A DNA stretch of 64,000 bases from Cepaea nemoralis (GCA_014155875.1 JACEFZ010011098.1:87651-151650); one strand, 5' to 3'; shown: positions 50,548 to 61,500, counted from the first letter of the stretch. Translations and numbers: made by a program. The notes: generated by a model from the sequence alone, not told the origin.

Positions 50548-51205
50548 GCTTATTGGATCGTTGTACTGGTCGTTGTCTTTCCAGAGGTGGAAAATTTATT
50601 AGAGCTTCTGGTGCCACAACCGGTTTGTTTGTATGTTTGACTGGGCATTTGTTGGACCAATGATCATTCATGCCACACACATGACTGTCACGAGATCGCC
50701 ATGAGTTAACCAGATAATAATACCGACGTTTGCTTGGCGTATATTTTCTAGGCCACAACAGTCGTACTAACAGAGTAAACACAGCTGCACGGGTTACATC
50801 GGGTCAGCCCATATACACATTTGGTGGTGAGTGAGAAGGAAGGGATACAACGCGTTGGCAGTTCAAATCACATATAATTGCCCGCTCAGGATATGGAATG
50901 GTTCCGTTTGTCATCTATAGTTCCGGACATCGGACGGAATGGAGGTTTTGACTGTCATCACATGACAGAAAGTTGAGGGCTTGTTATTGAAAACAGTGGA
51001 ACACCTGCCGGACATGAACAACGTCACGTGCAAAATGTAAGCTTGTTTGGAAAACCATGATTGGCAGCTTGGTATCGAAACTCTTTGTTGGAACTCGACA
51101 GTAACTCTCTAGAATGTTTTGGATGTCTAAACCAGTGATGACAAATCTAACATTGAGGGAGCCAGAGGGGGGATGGATCCCTGACAGGGGATGATCTGCC
51201 AATGT

Positions 51206-52773
51206 GCCACCTGTGTGGGGGCATAAAGGATAACGTCACGTGGCCAACTTTGGTAGTTTGCCATATAAACCCGAGTTGGGACCAACTAGGGGAACTTGAA
51301 AATGTGGATTTAGGCAGACATGCTTGTCACTGCAGCAGTTAGAACATCTAACGTGTGAAGGAGATATTTGATTTAGTTTACACGAGCCTGTATGGCTACC
51401 ATTAGATGTAATTTAGTGTAAACTGCAGTGCTGTAAGGTATAACCTATTATAATATATTCGTTCAAATTAATATAGACTGTGGCCTTGTTAAACTATAGT
51501 GTGATGATTAGCACTGTTAGTGGAAACTAGTTAGAGTAGAATAGTGATATTAGCTCTGCTAGTTAAGAATAGAGTACTGATGGATAATTGGGAGACGGGG
51601 AACTTGCCCGCTGGGGTTTTGCACTCTGTATGGGTCTTTCTTTGTCATAGCCTGATTCGGCTCTAGGTGGGTAGCTAATCTGCTCTATGACTAAGTCTAG
51701 TTAGCTAAAGATCATTAAGCAAGGCGATAGGCTTACACTCAGCCGAAAGGATCAGTGACTAGTACTATCACCAGATGTGTTGTTTCTATCCTAGGTTCCC
51801 TACCAGATCCAAGGAAACTCAACAAGTTTTTGGGAAAGAATCAAATCCCATTCGGAAGAACACCAGTTCAACAATCAATAAAGTTGCATACAGAACGTAA
51901 CTAAAGCTAGAAGGAAGTTGATTCACCAAAGAGAGTGATGATTACTGATGCACCACACAGCATCAGACAGTAGTAACTAACTGAGAACATTTATTATAAT
52001 AGTTACCTAGCGTGATATAATCTCGTGTAATAGAACACAAGACATGATACGTGAGGCTAGATGGACACGAGTGAGGATCAATCACATTAACAATTAACAT
52101 TAATGACTGTGTACACACTACAAAGGACTTGTGCAGTTTTTTTTAAGGAACGATAGGAACGGACATTGTGTAGGGTGCAACCGGTCCATGATTAACTGTT
52201 AATACCACCGGTGTCTATTTCGGATGATCATGAAATTGGATTACCAGAGGTCTACAGAGGCAAAGCAGTATCCGGCAAGATGGTTTCGGCACTGGGTGAG
52301 ATGTACATGTTCTGACGTAACGTGCTGTGGTCTATCCTTGCTGGGATTAGCTGACTGGGTTGTGGTCTGAGAGTCCGATTCTACACACTTTATAGAACAC
52401 GTCACACATTTTCTTCGCATACACGTCTCATACACGTTACACTTTTCTTTTAATAAATTAATCTTTATTAATTTCTAGAAGCAAGAGTTGTTGAGTATGT
52501 TGCGTTGGGAAGTATGAGAGGGGGCATAGTACGACAGTGAGAGAGTGATAGGAAAAGGTGTCCATAGGCTGATGGAGTGTGTTGGACCGAAGCTGGTGGA
52601 TTCTCCAGAATATTGAGAGGGAAAAAAATATTATAATGTGAGTGTCGACTCTCTTCACTCCAGGGACGACACTGTAAAGGAGGACACGACAATGACACGC
52701 GGTTCTCCTGCTGGGCAAGGCTACCAGAATTTTATGGCTGTTTTTAGTGACCACTGTAATATTCAAACTTATA
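51206..52773. other. Unannotated stretch within or beside the LINE relic
   Basis: No LINE motif, gene or repeat could be recognised over about 1.5 kb; the 60-140-codon minus-strand ORFs at 52241-52871 have no known domain. It may be an insertion separating the two ORF1 pieces. Confidence 0.45.
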
Positions 52774-53109
52774 TTATGGGGAATTTCCTGGACGGGGCTG
52801 CACAAAGCTCCCCATTTTCCTGCAGAGTTTTTTAAAATGGAGATACCTCCACATTCGGGTCTCAGAAACATGTTGGGCGGTTGCCTTAACTCCTTCTTTC
52901 TTCATTGCCGCCGGGATCCAATGCAAAGTAAGTTTTTGCCTCTCTTTGTCTAAATACTCCAGACAAATATTGATGTCCGAATTTGGTAGCTGTAACTGTA
53001 CACGATGTAGCCTGTCATACATTTTAACATGCATGTCTTCTGTTAATGTTACAAACCAACGTGTCGGTGATTCGTACCTGTGTATACTGGCTATTGCACC
53101 TGATGGCAC
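52774..53109 (-). pseudogene. Possible N-terminal part of the LINE ORF1
   Basis: The 111-codon ORF contains TRWFVTLTEDMHVKMYDRL and LTLHWIPAAMKKEGVKA, a pattern like the RNA-recognition-type ORF1 of Tx1/L1-like LINEs (a strand with WFVT followed 45 residues on by V-x-WIP). Orientation agrees with the ORF1/ORF2 relics downstream. It adjoins the 5' end of LINE family B at about 53205. Confidence 0.45.
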
Positions 53110-53204
53110 ACCAGACCAGTCCAGCCAGTGTGCTCGCTATGAACGCTGGCGTCGACTTGGCAGCGGATCTGGGATCGGAGATAGACGCAACAATCGTGCC
53201 TGAG

Positions 53205-55462
53205 CACGAAACTACTAGCAGTCCTAAATTACAGCTGGAAGAGAGGAATAGTCCCACAGGCATGGAAGGAAGCTATACTAATACCAGTCCCAAAGAAAGG
53301 AAAAGACCTGGAAGAACCAAATGGCTATCGACCTATCAGTCTACTTAGCTATGTAGGAAAATTAATGGAACGCATTATCAATGGCAGGCTAACATGGCAT
53401 CTGGAAGAAAACCAACTCTTAACACCACACCAAGCAGGATTCAGAAAGTATAGATCCACTGAAGATCAAATAACCTACATAGCTCAGGAAATAGAGGATG
53501 CCTTCCAAGAGAAAAAGCACACCCTAGCAGTCTGGATAGATTTAGAAAAAGCATTTGATAAAGTATGGAAGGAAAGACTGAAAGTAAAACTGCAAAAAAG
53601 GCATGTTTGTGGGGAAATGTATAAATGGATCAGCCATTACCTTGAGAACAGAACTGCCAGGACAAAAGAACAAGGACAAACAAGCAAAATGATGCTGTTG
53701 GAGCAAGGTGTCCCCCAAGGAGGAGTTCTTTCACCAACATTATTCCTAGCATGTATAAATGACATCACAGAAAATTTTCCAGCCAGAGTACACACATCCT
53801 CCTTTGCAGATGACCTAGCCATATGGACATCTGAAGAATATATTAGTACAGCTAACAGCAGAATACAGCAAGCTTTATTAGCGCTAGAGGACTGGTCAAA
53901 ATCATGGCTAGTGAAGATAAGTGAGGAGAAAACACCATGCACAGAGTTCTCCCTCTCAAATATTACTCAGCAACCTAAGCTGGTATTGAATGGAAAAAGA
54001 TTGCGCCATGAAGAAAATCCAGACTATCTAGGAGTCATCTTTGATCGTCGCCTGACATGGAAGACACAGGTTGAGAAAAATCGAACAAGAGCAAGGCAGA
54101 GAATGGCAATCATGAAAAAGCTTGCTGGTACAACGTGGGGAGCAGATGAGTAGGTTCTCAAGAAGTTATATACTGGACGGGTGAGGCCAGTACTGGAATA
54201 TGGCATTGCAGCTTGGGCAACAGCAGCTAAGTCAAACTTTAACAAAATAAGTAGAGTCCACAATCAAGGAATGCGAATCATAACTGGAAGCCTGAAGACA
54301 ACGCCTATTAATGAACTAGAAAAGATCACTTGTTTACAACCAATGGAGGATAGAAGAGATAGCAGAGCCCAGCAACAAGCAGAAAAATTCAGAAGATTGA
54401 CAGACCACCCTATGTATAACAGGTTTAATGGTTTTGGAAAGGGAAGACTGAAGCGTGGCAACTTTGTAGAAACCGCAAAACTAAAGATTAGGGCAACTCC
54501 CACACTTAACATATCAACAGTCAAACCCATTTACAATGCAGACAAGTTCCCAGCTTGCAGACAGCAGCAACTGCCTGAGATGATAGAAAACATTCCTGGT
54601 ATTGAGAAAAAGAACACTCAGAATGAAACCGAAAGAAGAAAAATAACCCTAAACTACATAAAAGAACATTACCCAAGCAGCAATTGAACCCATGCATATA
54701 CAGATGGATCAGCCAAAAATTCAATAGAAAATGGAGGAGGAGGAATTCTCCTAAATTTAAAAAATTGAATGGAAAAAAAAACACAGTCAGTTGGAACTGG
54801 AAAATTTTCAAGTAACTTCAAAGCGGAGGCAGAGGCTTGGAAAACTGCAGCAGAGAGGAAAATAAAGAGAAGAAAATAGCTATCTTCACAGATGCAAAGT
54901 CAGCTGTCTCAATACTGAAGAGCAAAAACAGCACAGAACTAGCTGACCTAAGAGCAGCACTCCATGGTCTATGCCAGAAATCCAAAAAAGTTGTAATACA
55001 GTGGATCCCATCACATTGCAGTATACCTGGAAATGAAGAGTCTGACAGACTAGCAAAAGAGGGTGGACGACTACCACAGTCTGACATAGACATAACCTAT
55101 AATGAGGCAAAGAGGTTTATAAAAAGCACTTATGGGAATCAGAACATCCAGGCCACCAGAAGGATGATACATATTACAAACTCGACCGAAGAGAACAAGT
55201 AGCAATCTTCAGACTCCGCACAGGACATAACAGGCTGAAATACCACTTGTTCAATAAACTAAAGATAGGAGATACCGATGAATGTAATTGTGGAACTGGT
55301 AAAATGACAGCTAAACATTTGCTGCAAGAGTGCCCAATATATGCAGAACAGAGAAAGATATTTTGGCCCACACCTGCTTCATTTGAAGACAAGCTCTATG
55401 GACATATCAACCAGCTCAAGGTAACTGCAGCTTACTTTAACTACATTCAGGTTGACATTTAA
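53205..55462 (+). pseudogene. LINE family B copy 2: RT and RNase H, decayed
   Basis: It starts inside the RT (AVLNYSWKRGIVPQAWKEA), so it is 5'-truncated. RT motifs GYRPISLL, FRKYRSTEDQITYIAQEIED, WIDLEKAFDKVW, GVPQGGVLSPTLF, FADDLAIW, YLGVIFDRRLTW; RNase H AYTDGSAKNS, FTDAKSAVSIL, IPSHCSIPGNEESDRLAKEG; C-terminal CNCGTGKMTAKHLLQECP. In-frame stops lie at 54151-54153 (TAG), 54685-54687 (TGA) and about 54764, with frame changes near 54830 and 55203. It gives the fullest view of family B, of which 15591-15781 plus 19976-21135 is the other copy. Related to LINE A but a distinct family. Confidence 0.93.
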
Positions 55463-56089
55463 AGGTGCATGAAGAAGTATTTAGACTGCCACACTTCATA
55501 CCACAGGCATGTCGGTTACACATGCCTCCAAGAGGCATGAAATGGAATATTGCTTGGATAGCAAATCCATTACGTGGAAAGTCTGTATCGAAAGCTCACT
55601 GTGTGGATGTCATCTGCAGACTGCATTCTTCTGGTTTCCGTAGGAACAGCTTATGGTGAACGGAAGGCCCAATATACGGAAGTGAGGCTAAGCAGCCATG
55701 TGCAGGGCGTGACGATTCCTTTGGTGAACCCAGTACCAGAGCACTGTGTGTTGGCTCTGCAATTATGGAAGCCTCCTTGGATGGCGGGGAATGCCCATGG
55801 TCTGCCCCTGCCTTCCCTTGAGGGCTGACCAGGATGCCTTTGGCTGTTCTATATGGACCAGCTGGGATGGAGGATAACAAATTAAAGTGGTAATAACCAG
55901 ATTGACGTACTTTCTTAGAAAGAGAAACGAAGAAGGAGATGAGGGGATGTTAGGCCAGAAACTTCAGAGTGTTGTCCTCAAAGAGATTTTGTGGAAAATA
56001 TAAAAATGTGTACTTTTACTTCGCTATTGCACTTATTCCAAACATCATAAAGAGACAATCGTAATTTATGTGCCACGTCACGAGAAGAG
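55463..56089. other. Unannotated stretch
   Basis: A short GAAGAA tail of the LINE may lie at 55470-55476. The rest, including 60-94-codon ORFs on both strands, is unrecognised. Confidence 0.45.
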
Positions 56090-56280
56090 ACAAACTGGAA
56101 CGTGTGACAACTGGAAAGATGTGTGGAGAGAGAGAGAGATAATGGAAGACAGTGAGAAAAGATCTTTGAGAGCTTTATGTCTTTGCTCAGAATGGTGTCA
56201 GAACGGGACCTAATACAAGCTGGTGGAGATCGCAAGATTTGGAGAAGCATGAGTACCCACGCCAGTCGTCAAGGAAAATG
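56090..56280 (+). pseudogene. LINE 3'-end fragment (different family)
   Basis: The codon pattern TGKMCGERERDNGRQ-EK followed by DLIQAGGDRKIWRSMSTHASRQGK resembles the end of LINE RT proteins (basic GRQ linker, then DR-x-W-R-S-M ... RQG). It carries one stop and an indel and is followed by ATG repeats. Confidence 0.65.
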
Positions 56281-56289
56281 ATGATGACA

Positions 56290-56580
56290 ATTCTCTAACT
56301 TAAACTAGCAGCCCAGGATCGTCAGACTTAGAACAGGTCGCTGTGGACTCAGAGAACACCTTCGATGATTGGGTCACCGCTTGCAGCTGTGGAGCACCAA
56401 AGCAAACCCCAGAGCACATCCTAGAAGACTGCACAGCATTTGCTACACAGAGAATGGTAGTCTTGCACATAGAAGCAACCTTACAAGACAATATGTCGGA
56501 GTCCGGTGGCTTTGGGCAAGGAGCGCAATAGAGAGTGTACATGCCTTATCCCAGTGCGAGGAAATACAACCTGAAGACTG
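56290..56580 (+). pseudogene. I-like LINE C-terminal fragment
   Basis: RLRTGRCGLREHL and, in a shifted frame, CSCGAPKQTPEHILEDC match the region after RNase H in LINEs A and B (RLRTGHNRLR... and CTCGLASQTAEHILQDC). Only this tail remains. Confidence 0.8.
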
Positions 56581-56599
56581 AATGTCGTTCAGGGCAGAC

Positions 56600-57160
56600 C
56601 AAGCCTTGGTCAGCAACTGGTCTAGGATCGAAGCTCCGACATGTGGACAGTTATAGCATTGCTTTACCGATCAGGCAGCTTCTGCAGCTTGTCTTGTTCC
56701 AGACGTACAGGGTTTACCTTTCCTCTATAGTAAACTAGGAAGTCCGAGAGAGGGATCAAGCTGCATGGGCAGAACATGGTTTCTACAATTCAGCGCAGGA
56801 TTTGTGCTATAGAGAGGTATAACTCCTTCCCTCGTCCGAGCCATGAGTTGTAGTTATTATGCCCTTTCTTTTTTCTTAAGCACAGTGTAACAAACAAACG
56901 TTAGTCAAGACGGCATGATGCCATTGAGTGAGAAGCTCGATGTATCGTTCTGTTCATGATCCATGCTGGAAGAGACACATATGTTGCAAACGTAGATTAT
57001 TCCAAAAAAAATCAAGCATTTCTACTCTATTTATCCTACACAGTTAAAGGAAGTGCCAAGATCTTATTTATTCGAAACTCCTTGTTAGCATTGTGCGGAA
57101 TGTATACCTTTATCGGAAGATAACTCATAACGGAATCGCTGCAAACATTTTGCAGAGTTG
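56600..57160 (+). repeat. Repeat R2 copy 2, part of an ~800-bp direct duplication
   Basis: The stretch parallels 58740-59420: CGAAGCTCCGACA, GATCAGGCAGCTTCTGCAGC, GATTTGTGCTATAG, AAGCACAGTGTAACAAACAA, TTATTTATTCGAAACT and ACATTTTGCAGAGTTGT blocks are in the same order. It is non-coding. Confidence 0.85.
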
Positions 57161-57172
57161 TATACCCTGTGT

Positions 57173-57330
57173 TGCATAAATATAAGACCGAGAGGAAAAT
57201 ACCTGGATGGCTTGGCCCCATGGCATGGACGAGACAGAAACACTGAGCTGATCCACGACTCTGGTGATCGAGTGAAATGGCGAGTCATGACCGCCCACGC
57301 TTTCCGGCATGGCACATGACTGATTGGTTG
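57173..57330 (+). mobile_element. 5'-truncated RTE-like LINE with TSD
   Basis: This 158-bp 3' end (nucleotide match to 4240-4363: the AAATACCTGGATGGCTTGGC block, GAGACAGAAA, ATGACCGCCCACGC) ends in a TGATTGGTTG tail and is flanked by an 11-bp duplication ATACCCTGTGT (57162-57172 and 57331-57341). The parallel duplicated segment at 59420 lacks it at this site, which confirms the insertion. Confidence 0.85.
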
Positions 57331-57464
57331 ATACCCTGTGTGTGTGTGAGTGTGTGTCTGTGTGTCTGTGTTGTTTTTTTTTAAAGCGTAATTCTAATTG
57401 GGGCACTGTCTACACTAGACAACTGTGTCTGTCGACATGGTCAGACAAACCCAGCAAGGTCAGC

Positions 57465-57730
57465 GGATGGGAGTCTCCGTGGCGAAGTGGTCAAGCCGTC
57501 TGATTCGGGCTCCGAAGGCTGTGGGTTCGATTCTGGGCCGCGTCCTTCGGTATATGAGTGCATGTTTCGACTCCCGGGGGTCGTTGCTGGAGCTACGGAG
57601 TTTGTGCTTTATGCGACGCTTTCCGCGCTGCGGAAAGAGACTGAGTCATATGGGATAAAATCCGGTGCAATGAAGTCGACCCTGTCGACTTTTAAGCGAC
57701 TTTAGACGAAACAACAGATCCATCCGCAAT
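57465..57730 (+). mobile_element. tRNA-derived SINE-like element
   Basis: The head has TCTCCGTGGCGAAGTGGTCA (A-box region) and GTGGGTTCGATTC (B-box) at tRNA-like spacing, followed by a body with a CTTTCCGCGCTGCGGAAAG hairpin and GTCGACCCTGTCGAC palindrome. It adjoins the LINE RT fragment that begins at about 57735. No TSD was identified. Confidence 0.65.
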
Positions 57731-57734
57731 AAAT

Positions 57735-57884
57735 GAGCCTTTTATGCCGACGATCTATGCTTGCTTTACAGCGACAAGGGCGGACTTCAAACGGCATATT
57801 ATTACGCTGATTTCAACATGCAGAAGTTGCAATCTGATTATAATACAACCAGAACGGAATTAATGCAGGTAATTGGATCTACTG
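57735..57884 (+). pseudogene. RTE-like LINE RT palm fragment
   Basis: FYADDLCLLYSDKGGLQTA contains the catalytic YADD motif, followed by about 30 further codons in frame. It breaks at the TSD AATTGGATCTACTG and resumes after the SINE at 58131. Confidence 0.8.
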
Positions 57885-58130
57885 TCGGTCTCCCTGGTCG
57901 AGGGGTTAGCAGCTTTATCCGTAACCCCGAATACTCTCGTGGTTGAGGTGAGCGCACGAGAAGCGGTTCGAGTCGCGCAAGTGACTTATGAGAGTATGGA
58001 GCTGGTCGCTCAGAAAGTCGTGGCGTGCTGATGAGCGTAATCTAGCCTAGGAATCAACATACAGCTGAAAGATGCTGATGTTGACGGCAATATCCTGAAA
58101 CAGGAGGGAAACGTGGGGGGGGGGGGGGGG
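57885..58130 (+). mobile_element. tRNA-derived SINE with poly-G end, nested in a LINE
   Basis: This 246-bp insertion is flanked by a perfect 14-bp duplication AATTGGATCTACTG (57871-57884 and 58131-58144). The head has A-box-like TGGTCGAGGGGTTAGCAG and B-box-like GCGGTTCGAGTCGC. It ends in about 16 consecutive G, an unusual SINE tail. Confidence 0.85.
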
Positions 58131-58735
58131 AATTGGATCTACTGGTCCACTGAATGTATGCATAAATAGTACACCTTTGAAGCAAGTTAAAGAATTTAAA
58201 TATCTAGGAAGTATGATCACAAAGGATGTCAGAATTGACAGAGTAATCGAAATCATATGTTAAAGAACAAGTGTGATTATATATCAACTAAAGGGTGTAG
58301 TTTTAATGACTGTGGGTTTTTGTTTTAATACACCCTAATATTATCTATTCTGGAACATCCAAATATACCTATGCCCGCAAAACGACGGATAATAAATACC
58401 ATATTCAAGCAAACCTATGCAACCAATGTCAAACTTGGACATTATCCAAGTCACACTTACGACAACACATGTCAGATAAGATGCTTGTGTGTGTGTGTGG
58501 GGGGGGGGGGGAAGGGGGTTGTCAATTTAACCATCCGAAACCGAGTAAGAAATTATGTTTTCAGACAGACAGTGGAATCAACACCTTGTACTGCATATAC
58601 TGAAAGGCAGAAGATCGAATGGCTCGGTCATCTCGTTAGAATGCAACACCATCAACTACCAACACTGGCGCTACACCAAACAAGATCTTATACGAGAACA
58701 GGATGACGCCACAGAAGAAAATGGATTGACGACAT
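58131..58735 (+). pseudogene. RTE-like LINE RT thumb/C-terminal fragment
   Basis: This continues the interrupted LINE: TPLKQVKEFKYLGSMITKD (the motif after the RT palm), then in other frames RRIINTIFKQTYATN and TAYTERQKIEWLGHLVRMQ. A T/G-rich insertion with a 14-G run (58498-58511) lies between. Decayed, with frameshifts. Confidence 0.8.
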
Positions 58736-58849
58736 CGAAGCTCCGACAGGCGGACAGTTAAAGCAATGCTTTACTGATCAGGCAGCTTCTGCAGCTTGTC
58801 TTGTTCCAGATGTATTGGGTTTACCTTTTCTCTATAGTAAACTAGGCAA

Positions 58850-58852
<3 letters not shown>

Positions 58853-58905
<53 letters not shown>

Positions 58906-58936
58906 GGAGAGAGAGAGAGAGGGAGAGAGAGAGGGG
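58853..58936. repeat. (GA)n microsatellite
   Basis: A nearly perfect GA array of about 84 bp inside repeat R2, expanded from a CGAGAGAGGGATC-like sequence seen in the other copies. Confidence 0.95.
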
Positions 58937-59310
58937 ATCAAGCTGCACGGGCAACACGTGGTCTCTATAATTTAGGCCAGGATTTGTGCTATAGGGAGGT
59001 AAAACTCTTACCCTCGTCCGAGGGTAGGGGTTGCAGTTAGTGTGCTCTATTTTTAAGCACAGTGTAACAAACAAACGTTTATCAAGACAGCATGGTGCGA
59101 GTGAATGAGAAGTCCGGCGTATCGTTCTGTTTATGATCAGTGCTGGAAAAGACACGTAAGTGCGAAGATCGTATTTATTCGAAACTTCTTTTTAGTGCTC
59201 CCAATCTGACGTGAATAGGCCTTGGGTTCTTACCGGAATACGACAGTAGTGGGTTGTGTTCAATCTTTAAAGTTTAAACCTCACATCCCGAAACAACCAA
59301 ACAAATCAAC

Positions 59311-59312
<2 letters not shown>

Positions 59313-59341
<29 letters not shown>
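59313..59341. repeat. Poly-C run
   Basis: About 29 uninterrupted C, the longest homopolymer I noticed in the window. Confidence 0.95.
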
Positions 59342-59478
59342 AGCAATGTGCGGTATGCATGCCATTAAAGGAAGATCACTCAAAACGGAATTGCTAACAA
59401 ACATTTTCCAGAGTTGTGTACCCTCTGTGCTTCGTTTTGTTTTTAAAGCGTAATTAGATCCTCGACATGATCAGAAGG

Positions 59479-59534
59479 AAATGGCGAGTCATGACCGCCC
59501 ACGCTTTCCGGCATGGCACATGCTTGATTGATTG
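59479..59534 (+). pseudogene. Minimal RTE-like LINE 3' end
   Basis: ATGGCGAGTCATGACCGCCC and the following GGCATGGCACATG match the last about 40 bp of the 57173-57330 and 4041-4363 copies, then (ATTG)n. It is an independent, extremely truncated insertion in the paralogous segment. Confidence 0.75.
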
Positions 59535-59599
59535 AATGCGACTCCGTCGGCGCCTGTGACTAAGGGGTTAGTGAATGCAGATTTGCAAATCTTCCAACA

Positions 59600-59785
59600 T
59601 ACCTGGATAGTTTTCTAAATCAGCCGCGGGAGATTTGGGAAGCAGATCGCTTTGCGTTGATTTCGATAGTACGTGCGCTTTTTATTTAGAAAGTATTGGC
59701 AAACTGCTTAAGGTAAAAACTACCTACTAAATCACACACAACCAATAATAGGGATTGATTGTAACGTCCTGTAGAAGGGCATGCG
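59600..59785 (+). repeat. Dispersed repeat R1, diverged copy
   Basis: Blocks CCGCGGGAGATTTGGGAAGCA, AAAGTATTGGCAAACTGCTTA and GATTGTAACGTCCTGTAGAAGG-like follow the order of the 62490-62760 copy. Confidence 0.65.
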
Positions 59786-59800
59786 ACTCACGTTGGTACT

Positions 59801-60136
59801 GGGACGCAGAGGTGTTTCCAAGGCACCAGGGCCGAGGTATATACTGGCCAAGACCTATTGACGCGTCCTCGTCGAGCGTCCTGGGCAACAGGTCCCTTCG
59901 GGGTCCTGGCTAAAGTCAGTAGGATCGCCGATTCCTCCGAAGTCGGAGAGTGTCTGCCTGTACGGCGAGGAACCACCAGTCTGCACACCAATAAGCCAGA
60001 CATGGGACAACGGATACTCACGCAAAACTCAGGTCCTGTATGACATCACACTGATGTTGGACAACAGGATGTCTTCATCCGACATACAGGACTTCGCGTT
60101 GGAGCTCAAGCCAACGAACACAAGCAAGCAAGCAAG
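59801..60136 (+). mobile_element. SINE with (AAGC)n tail, copy 3
   Basis: This 336-bp copy is flanked by a perfect 12-bp duplication CACGTTGGTACT (59789-59800 and 60137-60148), with four AAGC units at the 3' end. It is nearly identical to copies at 1596 and 34576, so the family was recently active. Confidence 0.95.
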
Positions 60137-60328
60137 CACGTTGGTACTTTTGATTAATTCACTTTTGATTAATTCACCCCAAACAAACGTCACCAGCTAT
60201 ATTTAGGGTCACCGGCTATATTTAGCACTGACGGTGAGCTCCTGTGTTCGGGTACAGTGCGTGTCAGTGCGTTTCAATTGCCCCACAGTGTTTCTTTGGC
60301 TATGGCTACAGTTTCTCTCTGTCTCTGT

Positions 60329-60462
<134 letters not shown>

Positions 60463-60469
60463 ATGAGGT

Positions 60470-60790
60470 TTTCTCTGTCGCTGGTCAGGACACACATTCG
60501 GCTTGGCACAACTGTAGTCTCCGACCTCTGGCGTGCGTGCAACGGAATTGGAAGTGGAAGTATTCCCGAATTGACGCATCTCTCACAGTCAACCACTCCC
60601 ACAACTTTGTGGACCCTACCACCGGTGCACATACTCAATGCATCGAGCGCATGTGGAGAACAGCCAAGAGAGAAACAAGAGGCAGAATGGAACAAACAGG
60701 CATCTACTAGAGTCCTACATGTGCGAATTCATGTGGCGTCGACGGACTAAATGCGCTGGTCTCGATGTGTTCAACCACCTTACTTGCTGA
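60470..60790 (+). pseudogene. Merlin-type DNA transposase relic
   Basis: GTTVVSDLWRACNGI (second catalytic Asp region), then in a shifted frame VNHSHNFVDPTTGAHTQCIE (containing the catalytic Glu region) with RMWRTAK, then in a third frame ESYMCEFMWRRR. This series is typical of the ISXO2/IS1016-related Merlin transposases of animals. Two frameshifts and loss of the N-terminal part make it a dead fragment. Terminal repeats were not found. Confidence 0.8.
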
Positions 60791-61500
60791 CATTGTTCGA
60801 TTCTGGCCACCCCGCAAGAATAGCGCACCGCATAGAACATTGCACACCGATAAAATTGCGCACCAAGCTACGGCTGCAACACAGGGAACCCCTGGATGTG
60901 ATGGCATACCCTGGGATTTCCTTTTGTTTGGGGTGAATTACGGCAAAAGTACCCCGGTTACTTTATATTGTTTTTCCCTCCATACTCTACGCTTCTGTAC
61001 TTCTCGCCCTTCTTAAATTCGTTTTAAAACGTAAGTAGACCAGCAAATCACGTTTCAGGTATACGTCTAGACTTGTTTTTTATGTATACTGTGTAAAAAA
61101 AAAAGGGGGGGGGGGTTATAGGGAGGAAATACGAAATGTGTGGTCGAGGGGGGGGGGGGATTATATTGTGAACACATGGTGAAGGGGTTCATGGGCCAAT
61201 AAAAATGCTGAGAACCACTGTACTAATAAATAACATATAAATATGAATGTATATGGTTGTATGCATGTTTGTTGATGTGTGTAGATGTATGTATGTGTGC
61301 TTACACATATCAGTCTACCCATACTTTAGGATTCTTTTGGTACATATTTAAGAACATGAATTTCGTTATTATCATCATACGCAGGTGCACACATCATTGC
61401 TTTTCCACATTCGGCCAACCTTTACTAGCACCCACACATGCATTGTACTTATATCCACCGGGGCACTCCTTAGTTTTCACTCTCGAACCATCATCACACC
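60791..61500. other. Unannotated stretch with G runs
   Basis: No gene was recognised. G runs lie at 61104-61114 and 61149-61159. Confidence 0.5.

Larger units (their letters stand above)
49990..51205 (-). pseudogene. Tx1/L1-like LINE ORF1 relic, C-terminal part
   Basis: Read from 51205 on the minus strand: LNVRFVITGLDIQNILESYC; then, in another frame near 50640-50700, SRDSHVCGMNDHWSNKCPVK, a CCHC-like knuckle; after the SINE at 50401-50547 a charged tail (STKEEKEENSPTKSTPKKKE ... TDTEEDGLLF) ends at 49990. ORF2 starts about 120 bp downstream at 49870, the normal ORF1-ORF2 order. It holds stops and frame changes and is inactive. Confidence 0.6.
58740..59475 (+). repeat. Repeat R2 copy 3, second member of the ~800-bp duplication
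   Basis: Homologous in order to 56600-57160 and 57345-57400. Differences are a (GA)n microsatellite (58853-58936), a CTCCCAATCTGACG... insertion (about 59195-59340) with a 29-C run (59313-59341), and absence of the 57173-57330 LINE insertion. Confidence 0.85.
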
